A stretch of 64,000 bases of DNA from Colletes latitarsis. Taxonomy: Eukaryota > Arthropoda > Insecta > Hymenoptera > Colletidae. Below the pieces are notes generated by a model, which ran no database searches, was not told the origin of the DNA, and saw nothing but the letters and a program-made list of their open reading frames with translations. Both the position numbers and the translations under genes were made by a program. This document shows positions 1 to 10,310 of the stretch, in pieces (the stretch's first letter is position 1; every line of letters begins with the position of its first letter). The DNA lies in the NCBI RefSeq assembly GCF_051014445.1, contig NC_135141.1, positions 28,605,422 through 28,669,421 of the forward strand. The letters are read 5' to 3'.

Positions 1-985
1 GTAACCCTGGAATTGCCTTTCAAATATTATTATAAAGCTTGAAGATGGTTGGAGCTTTATTACAGAATATTTTTAATACAAAAAACCTATTCTCTGTGCT
101 CAGATTCTCGAGGCAGAGTCATTTTCCCCCCTCGAAAATATGCTGTCCACGAAAGTGAATCTAACGGAGCTAAAAGTAATTTTTTAGGTAACCCTGGAAT
201 TGCATTTCGAATATTATAAAGCTTGAAGATGGTTAGAGCTTTAATACGTATTCTCTGTGTACTGATTCTCAAGGCAGAGTTATTTTCCCCCCTCGAAAAT
301 ATGCTGTCCACGAAAGTGAATCTAACGGAGCTAAAAGTAATTTTTTAGGTAACCCTGGAATTGCGTTTCGAATATTATAAAGCTTGAAGATGGTTGGAGC
401 TTTATTACAGAATATTTTTAATACAAAAAACGTATTCTCTGTGCTCAGATTCTCGAGGCAGAGTCATTTTCCCCCCTCGAAAATGTGCTGTCCACGAAAG
501 TGAATCTAACGGAGCTAAAAATAATTTTTTAGGTAACCCTGGAATTGCATTTCGAATATTATAAAGCTTGAAGATGGTTGGAGCTTTATTACAGAATATT
601 TTTAATACAAAAAACGTATTCTCTGTGCTCAGATTCTCGAGGCAGAGTTATTTTCCCCCCTCGAAAATATGCTGTCCACGAAAGTGAATCTAACGGAGCT
701 AAAAGTAATTTTTTAGGTGACCCTGGAATTGCATTTCGAATATTATAAAGCTCGAAGATGGTTAGAGCTTTAATACGTATTCTCTGTGTACTGATTCTCA
801 AGGCAGAGTTATTTTCCCCCCTCGAAAATATGCTGTCCACGAAAGTGAATCTAACGGAGCTAAAAGTAATTTTTTTGGTGACCCTGGAATTGCATTTTAA
901 TTATTATAAAGCCCGAAGATGATTCGAGTTTTAATACAGATAATATATTGTCTGTGATCTGATTTTCAATACAGAATGCGAGAGA
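1..985. repeat. Two-variant tandem satellite (184-bp type A, 161-bp type B)
   Basis: The phrase GTAACCCTGGAATTGC (or GTGACCC...) recurs at 1, 188, 349, 533, 717 and 878, giving steps of 187, 161, 184, 184 and 161 bp. Two unit types exist. Type A carries an extra 23-26 bp (ATTACAGAATATTTTTAATA and a few more bases) before the TATTCTCTGTG block, and type B lacks it. The order is A-B-A-A-B followed by one decayed copy that fades out near 985. The two B copies are nearly identical, which suggests that an A-B dimer was amplified. The array is cut by the window edge, so its true size is unknown. Open frames of 74 and 83 codons on the minus strand start with GTG and are by-products of the repeat. 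Confidence 0.93.
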
Positions 986-2298
986 ACTACAACAGTTTTG
1001 TAAAAATAGGAGATTCGCGAAACGGCCATCAATCGACGAAACAGGCGTCAGCGTTGAATATAAAAAAAAGATATCTCTTCGTCTCGTGAACTTTCCTCTG
1101 CGAGATACGGTATTCCAAAAACGTGGAAAGACTTCGCGAACGTAAAACGGGAAAATAAAACGACAAGTCAGCGGGAGTGCGACCTATGAAGTGCACTCAA
1201 GCGCTGCGAGTCTCCGTAGCTAAAGTTGGACTTTTTCAAAACAGTATTACACCTAGATTGTACGGCTTAAAAAAATAGGAGCCTTCGAGGTTCGAGGGGA
1301 GCTGTGATATTTTTATCAAAGCATCCAATGGATCATCTTAATAAAATAATAAGATAATTCTCACAATTGTTTCCTCGTATATTATTAAGTACAAGAATTG
1401 TAACATAAAATAGGTGCATTCAGAGAAAGATTCTCTTCCAAACCACGAATCGTAGTTTCCTTTTAATGTTTCTAACAAATTTTACGAAAACATCGATACA
1501 ATTAATTTCTGTCCAAGTTTGAAATAATTGAAAAGGTTTTTGTATCAAAAATCGACTTTTATCTCAGAAACTGGAAGATCCAGAGTGACGAGGTTATCGT
1601 TGCGTCGCCTTTAGGTCCCTTATATTTTCATTTCCTGTTCCTTTCTGGTCGACCGCTTCGCTCCTCGTCCCTGATTTTCCGTTTTCTCGCACGTTCACCT
1701 GCCTATCTGAGGCGGATACGAGCACGAGACGTCGTTTCATCGCGAAAAGAGCAGCGATAAGAAAGCTGGTAAGAGCTTTTCTTTAATGAATCGCGCCATT
1801 CGCGCAAATATAAGCCCACTTACACGAAACTGACGCCGAAAACGCAATATCCGGAACTCGAAATTACTAAACCCCTTACGTAAACAATTTAAAAATATTT
1901 TTAATCGTTAGGATAGTTCCAAGCTCGTGGGGAAAAAAAAATTACAGAAATTCAGTCCTCTTTGGTAAATAACATAACAATGTATCGATAGGATTGTATG
2001 ATAAATCGAAAGAGGGATACGAGATAACCGAATGCAGGATAAAAATAAAATAATGGAGAATACGTGGCGTATTAAGTATTGCAAATTGCGAAATTATTTT
2101 TAATTATATTCGAAATAAATCGTATTAGAGGAAGAGAGGGAATTTCTCCTCATTCCCTTTGATAAAATGTAATATTCTGCGAAATGTAATACCGTGAATA
2201 GTTGAGACATATATTCCATTTTATTATACATTTCAATGGAAAATTTTTTCACTTCAAGTAGATGGAGACAGTCTAAATCCTCTCGCTACATACGTTTT
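986..2298. other. Unique non-coding stretch, nothing recognised
   Basis: AT-rich single-copy sequence with scattered CpG. I find no open frame of useful length, tRNA-like sequence or repeat shared with the rest of the window. Confidence 0.6.
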
Positions 2299-2299
2299 G

Positions 2300-2455
2300 G
2301 AATTTCTAGATTCTTTCATAGTCGACATTCAGTGGAACAAATCTATAATTGGTCAGACTCAGGCTAATTTGGTCCGACAAATGCTCGACCTGTTTCACTG
2401 AATTTCAGAATCCAGAAACTCTAAACAATAATAGCGATATATCGTTATTGTCAGA
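2300..2455. mobile_element. Foldback/MITE-like hairpin, copy H1
   Basis: The left part (TCTAGATTCT..., ATTCAGTGGAACAAATC) is the imperfect reverse complement of the right part (GTTTCACTGAAT..., AGAATCCAGA), with the fold centred near 2365. The same 150-bp sequence recurs at 31770-31922 in the same orientation with scattered substitutions. Both copies end in a small AT hairpin (ATAATAGCGATATATCGTTAT here). A dispersed, self-complementary, non-coding unit is what a short inverted-repeat element looks like. No target-site duplication is evident. Confidence 0.6.
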
Positions 2456-3260
2456 GAATTTTATTCGATATTCAAAGCAGGATTAAACAAAGTATGATGT
2501 ATAGAAACGAGGAACGAAACGCGTTACAAAAGCACACACGTTATTCGTGATGTAATCTCGCGTGAGAAATAATATAAAATAATAGATTAAGTTTCGCAAC
2601 AGCATTTTTGGTTGATCCTAGCCCGTAAATATCAAATATTATTCCATACTTTTCGACGCCTGTCCGCGCGATCTGGTATTGTACCGATTACTCGAAAAGA
2701 TTCAAAAGTGGAATTTAAATAAAAAAATCCCGTCGAACGGAGAAACGAGCTGGAAAATTTTCGAGAGCTCGTCGCGTGGATCAAAAGCATAGAAACGCTA
2801 GTCTCGTTAATCATAATTCTCCGCTTCAGCGGCAAATTTTATTATTTCGCGAACGCGAAACTGGACGTCCAACGTTGCCAATCACCGAAAAACTATTTCA
2901 GAGGCGAACTTCGCAAACGAAGACAAATCGAGGAATTATTCGAAAGGTGGATCTCTCTTCTAATATACTATTTTTTCGATTTTTTTATGATCTACATATC
3001 GCATTGCACGTGTCTCTAAATTTCAAATATTCCACTACAATAATTAAGCTACCAGTTACATTATTTCATACACGCTTCTATAATTCAAATCACATAAGCA
3101 TCTAAATATTTTCAAAGAATCTAAATCAACAATCAATCTGTTAAAATATGATTTCGCGTAAAACACAAATTAACAATAGAAGCTGAGTACAAAGTTACAA
3201 TTTAACGAACCACAAAGACTTTTATATGTGTTCCTTTTTACGTTGTAAAATAAAAAAACT
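2456..3260. other. Unique non-coding stretch, nothing recognised
   Basis: A 109-codon plus-strand frame spans 2776-3105 but has low-complexity composition, no flanking splice signals and no domain that I recognise. I treat it as chance. Confidence 0.55.
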
Positions 3261-3261
3261 T

Positions 3262-3543
3262 TCTGTCGCCCCTGGGTAAAATTTTAATGGGAGATTCTAG
3301 GGGACAAAATAAGACGAAAATCAAGAATACCAATTTGTTGATCGAGCCTTCGTTAAAAATTTATTAACGCTTGAAGTTTAAAGCACGCAGCTGTTCGCAG
3401 ATTGTCGTTCCACAGACGGGACTTTAAACGTTAATAACTTTTTAACGAAGTCTCAATCAGCAAATTGGTATTCTTGATTTTCGTCTTATTTTGGCCTCTA
3501 GAATCTCCTATTAAAATTTTTCCTATGGTGGTCGAACACCCTG
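3262..3543. mobile_element. Short foldback element with arms of the CAGGGTGTTCGG family (copy A)
   Basis: The left arm (CCCCTGGGTAAAATTTTAAT, then GAAAATCAAGAATACC, at 3269-3370) is the reverse complement of the right arm at 3423-3543, which ends CGAACACCCTG. A loop of about 50 bp separates them. The arms match the terminal inverted repeats of the larger element at 14989-16169. This copy has lost or diverged the outermost 14 bases on the left, and it has none of the internal X/Y modules, so it is an end-to-end deletion derivative. Confidence 0.85.
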
Positions 3544-4430
3544 CATACACACGCTCGTTGAACACCTGTCTCTGTAAAGAAGCAAACCGAGAAAGCCCAG
3601 ATAAAATATAAAAGGTTGAAACTGACGACGGAAAACATTTCTGGACGCCTTGTGTCTGTACGTTTCGACGTTCGACGTTCGATAAAAAATTAAAATGCCC
3701 GCGGGAAACGACCATACGTCTCGGTAACATGCCAGCGAAATATCCGTTGCTTTACATTTCGCCGTCGATCGGTGCGCCCCGTTACGATGTTTTGCTTTGC
3801 CAGTTCCACTCTGCTTACTCAGCGAACGGAGTTGCCGTGCTCGCCGTCGCGGATGAGAGGTTTGAAATTCTGCCAAACATTCGTCCACCCCCTCAAAGTA
3901 TCGTTGCAGGTTCGGTGCCTGATACCTGAGAGCGAACGGTTCACGAACCCCGTATCACCGTCGCGATTTCAGGCCCCACCGATCAGACGCCGATACGAAG
4001 GGTAGAAAAGTATCTTAATTCGCTTTGCATCCGCCCACGCGATAAATGAATAACGAGAACACGCGAAAGAACGACGAGAAATAATCATCGACGTTCGATC
4101 TCGACGACCTGGTGACCGTTTACCCCCTAATCTTATCCTAAAATAAATTACGATTACCTAATATTAAAAATGAATTGACGAACGATCGAAATATAAGTTT
4201 ATTGATCGGATAATATTCCCTTGTTTTCATTTTGAATATCGGCCAGAGGATTTCGCATGCTCGCGTCGGCAAACCTGTAATAAGACTAGGGGGTCCTCGA
4301 GTTAGGCGGATTTATACTGGGTACTTATACTGGGTTAGGCTGCTAACTGGGACGAACTATAACTCCGTTCCTATACGGAGTTGGGCGAAACGTAATCTGA
4401 TTAATAATTTAAGATTATGTTATCAGGTTA
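3544..4430. other. Unique stretch, several overlapping frames, no gene supported
   Basis: GC-richer DNA around 3650-4010 leaves frames of 66-121 codons open on both strands at once, which is typical of high-CpG non-coding sequence. At 4270-4400 there are small internal repeats (ACTTATACTGG twice) and a 7-bp stem around AACTCCG...CGGAGTT. Confidence 0.5.
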
Positions 4431-4431
4431 A

Positions 4432-5195
4432 ATCATTTATTCGGCCTCTTTTGTGATTTTTTTTTCTAACGATAAGCAGACTGTTTTGCACTGAGATTTT
4501 GCAGATATATTTGTTCATCTTATGAGCATGTACAGTATTTTTTTCATCGAAAAATATTACGAATTTGGGGGGTTATAAATTCTTGTTTAGAAGGGTATCG
4601 CTGTCTGGACTGTCATTTTTCTGGCCTCTTTTGTGATTTTTTTTTCTAACGATAGGCAGACTGTTTTGCACTGAGGTTTTTGCAGATATATTTGTTCGCC
4701 TTGTGAGCATGTACAGTATTTTTTTCATGGAAAAATATTACAAATTGTGGGAGTTATAAGTTCTTGTTTAAAGGAGTATCGCTGTCTGGACTGTCATTTT
4801 TCTGGCCTCTTTTGTGATTTTTTTTTCTAACGATAGGTAGACTGTTTTGCACTGAGATTTTGCAGATATATTTGTTCATCTTATGAGCATGTACAGTATT
4901 TTTTTCATCGAAAAATATTACGAATTTGGGGAGTTATAAATTCTTGTTTAGAGGGGTATCGCTGTCTGGACTGTCATTTTTCTGGCCTCTTTTGTGATTT
5001 TTTTTTCTAACGATAGGCAGACTGTTTTGCACTGAGATTTTGCAGATATATTTGTTCGTCTTGTGAGCATGTACAGTATTTTTTTCATGGAAAAATATTA
5101 CGAATTGTGGGGGTTATGAGTTCTTGTTTAAATGCGTGTTTTAAAAACTGGCTTCGACGATATTTCAAGATCTAGCAGACCAAGTATTGTTTTTA
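4432..5195. repeat. 180-bp tandem array, four copies plus shared tail
   Basis: Units starting GGCCTCTTTTGTGATTTTTT occur at 4443, 4623, 4804 and 4984, so the period is 180-181 bp. Each unit contains GACTGTTTTGCACTGAG and ends GCTGTCTGGACTGTCATTTT. The fourth copy breaks off near 5131 into a tail (TTTCAAGATCTAGCAGA) that is also attached to the diverged copy at 33735-33930. Copies 2 and 4 share variants such as CATGG for CATCG, and so do copies 1 and 3, which suggests dimer duplication. Confidence 0.93.
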
Positions 5196-8100
5196 AGAAT
5201 TTATTTGTCTGCAGGAGATCGAACAAAATAAATTCGTTACGTAAAATACATCAGCTATTTTTGTGTACTGTCAAAAATTTAAAAAATCGATGCATTAAAG
5301 GACACCAAGTATGGAAATGCATCCGAAACGAACCCAACGGGGTTCCGCTAATTTGCAATTTCGCGCGAAACGAAATTCTTTCGGCCACAAAATTGTCCCC
5401 GCGAACAAAATTAACCGGAACAACTCGAAATAAAAACAGGTTTAAATTCGCACTAAATGCGAATAACGTCCCAGCGAGACCGCGACTGCCAAAGTGCATC
5501 GGGAAAAGGGAATTTGTTTTAATTATTCCCGCGGTAAATGGTAGAAATTTTAAACGCGCGATCGTCGTGCACGGCGATAAACAAAAAGTTATATCCCGGG
5601 CGGGGCCATAATTCAGAGGGAAATTAATTTCAACCGTGATCCGTATCGCGTCCAAAAACCACCGTATTTCATCGCAATCCCTTTTTTGCATACAGTAAAA
5701 TTACCTCTAACCGCGTTTTACTTGATACCTTCATCCGCGGATTATTTACTCGCGTCGCTGTCCAATTAGAAAAATGAAGAAGCGACGAATTATACGGGAT
5801 CGCCGGGAGAAGCCACTGGAAAACGTACCGAAAAACCAACCACCAATCTCGCTAGCAATCTCGTGATAGAATTCATCGCGTTTCCGTTTTAATCCCTCCA
5901 AATAGAAAAATAGAAAACGTTCGCGGCACAGTCGTTTTAATAGATATGGGACGTTTAAATATTCGACGGATGCCTACGTAAACAAATCGTATTTCTGCTT
6001 CATTTTGGTGGGAATGTCGAAAGGGGGACTGTCAAAGGTGGGAAATGCGGTCTCATGCTTCGGTTCCAGTAGTACAAGCAGTGTAGGGTCGGCCAGGTCT
6101 GACCAGGGCTCGTCCCGACCACTGAAGCCACCGTTGAAAATCGCGCCGTGTTTCGCACCGCGTTACAAGCTCCGTTACAGGTCCAAATCCCCCATGAAAA
6201 CTAAACAAACTCCCTCGAACTAACAAGTTTCGAAACGTAACATCAAATGCCAAATATCCCGTCGTTTCTCACCCGATGAAAAGTTAAACCTCCAATTAAA
6301 TAAAATTTATTTTCGCATTCCCACACAGTACATTACGGAACACAGCGTACGTGTAAATATTATAACGAGTTTTCATATGAAATTAAGATCGCGATTTAAG
6401 AAAATATAAGTGTCAAAGTAGCAACCGTGGAAGACTAATACTTCGATTGAAAAATATACATTTCTATGCATGGCAGTGCAAATGCATATTTTTCCACTTA
6501 ATACATTCTTCAGTTTTCTTGTTTATTGCTGCTTTATACACGTTCGATCGAGAAATACTAAAGTGTCTGACCATTATTGGTTATTTCTACTTGCAGCAGT
6601 CTCCTGAACAGATTTATTCAATATGGAACACAATTGGATCCATAATATTTTTATACTCGTGTTACATTAAATATTCACTGGATAAAAAATTGTAAAAATA
6701 CCGTGACTTCTAAACTGGCATAAATAAGTAAGTGAAACTGGTCGACACATGGTCAGACATTGAATTCTATTTCATGATATAACAACTGTGGTTTGTTTCT
6801 TTAAGCAATACTCTGTTCTTCGAACGCTTCCTCTGCAAAGTAAAATCCTATTTATCAAGAACTTTATCTCGTGCACTTCGAAACAACGCGAACATAAAAT
6901 TAACATATCGAAAGCGAGAACACGAGTCGTAAAGCTACGGCTGAAGCGTTGTTTTCGAATCTAACCTCAATATTGTATCGCAGACGCGTAAGATTCTCGG
7001 TGTCAGAGTCATAAACCCGACCGAACTCAAATTAAATCTCGGAAACAGCAAGATCCGCGCCATAAACCCGATCGTATTCCAACAACACTTCCGGGTTAAA
7101 CGTGGAAGAAAATTTTATACGATTCGATGGAAATAAATTTCCGTTCTTTGTTCCTAAAACCAATGTTTTCCTTTCGTTTTAAAAACTCTACCAAGATCTT
7201 ATTAAATAAATTTACGGTTTTGGAATATCATCGAAGATTAATAAAAATTGGCATTTGTTTCGTGGGTAGACTTTGTCTTTGGTCAGATAACATTTATTAA
7301 GACCTTTGGTAGCGTTATTCGTGCCTTTATAACCGAATCACCGTCCCTGAAACACGATTTTATCCTCCACTGGCTCGAGATACCTTTGGCCGTGGTCAAA
7401 GGACAAGAAATTTACGATTGTCATAGCAATCGAACGGAAATCAAAGACAAAGAGAAAGAGGATAGACTAATGGTTCCTAATAAGGGCGTTCTGAATCGAT
7501 TTCTCGTCATATCGACCTCCCTGAGACGATCTTTCATTTTTTAAATCAATTCAACTTTTCATAAAGCAAATAAACTGGTGCATAGAATCAGAAATTGAAT
7601 GTTTTCGATTGCAAATAAAGGATCGAATCGATAGAGAAAGAAAAATATTTTCAACCCTCTATGGGCCCATATACTTGTAAAATTGTGTTCGACTGTTATT
7701 ATAAATGCTATTCACATTGCATACTTCTATTTTTTACGCCAAGTAAACGCGTTGCAAGTTCATACATAGAGGGTGAAATCGAAATTAACTTTCGTACTCT
7801 TACGAAAGTTATGAAACTAGGTATACGTCGCGTGTCGAGTGATGGTCAGAAGTAGAACAGCGCAAGATCGTACTATAATAAGAGTACGAAGATCCTAATT
7901 TAAACCGTTCGATTGGATTTTAAAAATACATCGATTCGCCTTTCTTCGATTTCGCTTCGAAAATAACTAGTAAACATTTGGTGAAGCCATCAAATTGCAA
8001 AATTACCAAATTTGCCTGTGGTTAGGAAGCACAGGCGTGGAGCAACGGGCAAGAAAAAAAATATATATACAGAAATGGACCGGAAACGAGCACGACGAAA

Positions 8101-8690
8101 GGAGAACGAGTGACACTCGTTCACGGTTTCCCTTTGCCGCTTTCCTGGACGAAACCGGGCCACCGAAACTTTTTCCAATGCGCGTTCGTTCGAGTAAAAT
8201 ATCGGCCAAATAACGTCCCTGCCGGCAAATGGCCATTAATTCGCGGGGAGAGGACTGCCTCACGGACTCGTCCCGAGGAACTTTGCCCTGTTTTCCGATA
8301 CTGACCCTTTAGTACCATCGGTTTACTCGTCCTCGCCCTCTCTGGTTCCTCGTTTCGGGCAAGTTTCCACGAATTTGGCACCCACGGTGTCCGACCTCTC
8401 TATTCGAACGTCCGGATTCGTGTCGCTGCCGGACGGTCAAATAGCCTAACCGCTATGAATATGCAAGCGTCGAAATATGGCGGAGAATCGGTACGAACGA
8501 TCGCTTAAAGGTCCATTTATAGACCCATCCACGAAACCACCCCAGAGATTCTTCGATTCTAAAATTTATCAACGTAGCAAGAGTTACATAACTGTCGATC
8601 GAAATGTAATTCGTATCTCTGCAATTCGTCTCCAAGTTAAACAAAATTACTACTCGAAAAAGGTGCACGTTTCTTATAATAGGGATTTTT
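5196..8690. other. Unique stretch with minor inverted repeats, no gene supported
   Basis: Frames up to 159 codons (5132-5611 plus, 5251-5691 minus) overlap each other and begin in repeat tail. Near 6563-6600 a short piece (CTGACCATTATTGGTTATTT) matches the unit of the tandem repeat at 30045-30470. At 7654-7774 a 121-bp segment is bounded by ACCCTCTATG and its reverse complement CATAGAGGGT, with imperfect inner homology (ACTTG), so it could be a tiny inverted-repeat element. At 7787-7810 there is a perfect 10-bp stem with a 4-nt loop (AACTTTCGTA/TACGAAAGTT). Confidence 0.5.
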
Positions 8691-8694
8691 GTAC

Positions 8695-10310
8695 CTTTTG
8701 TATATTTTCGGTCAGGAATTTTTTTCTCGAAAGTACGTAGGATTTCGGGGGTATGTCTATTCACCAAAAATGATTGTAATTCACCTCTGCAATTAAAAAT
8801 AATTTTTTTAGAACGATTTGAAATTTTTTAATTTTGTCGAAAAATTTCACATCTTCTCGAATTTTTTTCTCGGAAATGGGTAGGATTTCGGGAGTATGTG
8901 TATTCACCAAAAATAGTTGTAATTGACCCCCCGAGGTAAAAATAATTTTTTCAGAACGATTAGAAAATTTTTTTTTTCGCCGAGAAATTTCTCACCTTCT
9001 CGAATTTTTTTCTCGAAACTGAGTAGATTTTCGATGGTATGTCTATTCACCAAACATGATTGTAATCGACTCCCGTAACTGAAAATAATTTTTTTAGAAT
9101 TAATTAAAAATTTTTTTTTTCGTCGAAAAATTTAGACACCTACCCCCTACCGATTTTTCTTAAAAATTCCTTTTTCATTTTTAGTAATTTTGTTTGACGC
9201 CCTACAGAAAAGTTGTCTAATACTTTTTTGTAAGTACCCATGAGCTCTACTTCAGAAAAAAGTTTCATTGAAATATATTCACAATTGTAGGAGTTACGGC
9301 TGATTGAAAATTGGACCATTTTTATGGAGTTTTTCTTTTTTGCGGGGTCAAGGACCAACTTTTCGAATATTTTTGCGATTTGTACATATTCTCCATCAAA
9401 ATACGCGTAGTTTGCTTTTCTAAACATGAAAATCGTCCAATCCGTTCAGAAGTTATGACGTTTTAAAGATACGCATGAAATTTCAGGGAAGCATTTCTGG
9501 CCTCACATTAGATTTTCGGTAAGGAATTTTTTTCTCGAAACTGGGTAGGATTTCGAGGGTATGTGTAATGACCAAAAATGATTGTACTTGACACCCGCAG
9601 CCGAAAATAATTTTTTTAGGACGATTTGAAATTTTTTAATTTTGCCGAAAAATTTCTCACCTTTTCGAATTTTTTTTTCGAAAATGCACAGGATTTCGAG
9701 GGTATGTCTATTCACCAAAAATGATTATAATTGACGCCCACAATTGAAAATAATTTTTTTAGATCGATTTGAGACACTTGAAATTTCAGTGAAACATATC
9801 AACGTATGGTCAGACATAAAATTTTCGGTCATGAATTTTTTTCTCGAAACTGCGTAGGATTTCGGGGGTATGTCTATTCACCAAAAATGATTGTAATTGA
9901 CCCCTGCAATTAAACATAATTTTTTCAGAATGATTTGAAATTTTTTTTTTCTGCGAAAAATTTAGGCACCTATCCCCTGTCGATTTTTCTTAAAAATTAG
10001 TTTTCCATTTTTAATTACTTTAGTTGACGCTGTACGGAAAAGTTGTTTAATACTTTTTTGTAGGTACCCATGAGCTCTACTTCAGAAAAAAGTCTCATTG
10101 AAATATATTCACTATTGTAAAAGTTACGGCTGTTTGAAAATGTGACCATTTTTATGTGGTTTTTCTCACTTTACGTGGCCAAGGGACAACTTTTTCAATA
10201 TTGTTAGAATTTCTACATATTCTTCGCTAAAATACGCGTTGTTTGCCTTTCGAAACATTAAAATCCTTCAACCCAGCCAGAAGTTACAATCGCTTTTTAT
10301 TTCTTTAAAA
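8695..10310. repeat. Composite dispersed repeat of X and Y modules, copy D, no terminal repeats seen
   Basis: Module X (about 140 bp) starts GGAATTTTTTTCTCGAAA, continues GGGGGTATGTCTATTCACC and ends in TTTTTAGAACGATTTGAAA. It occurs at about 8714, 8858, 9001, 9523, 9665 and 9832. Module Y (about 390 bp) contains GAGCTCTACTTCAGAAAA and AAATCGTCCAATCCGTTCAG and occurs at 9132-9512 and, diverged, at 9965-10300. The order is X-X-X-Y-X-X-X-Y. The same modules fill the element at 14989-16169, but the CAGGG-type ends are not visible here, so this copy is truncated or the modules spread independently. Confidence 0.88.

Noticed and set aside
1..985. CRISPR-like reading of the tandem arrays
   Set aside because: Units are 154-391 bp of contiguous repeat without short repeat/unique spacer alternation, and the DNA is eukaryotic.
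5132..5611. 159-codon plus-strand frame
   Set aside because: Starts inside the 180-bp repeat tail, overlaps a 146-codon minus frame and has no recognised domain.
6428..6437. TGGAAGACTA, the 5' part of miR-7
   Set aside because: The match ends after 10 nt and there is no precursor-like stem around it.
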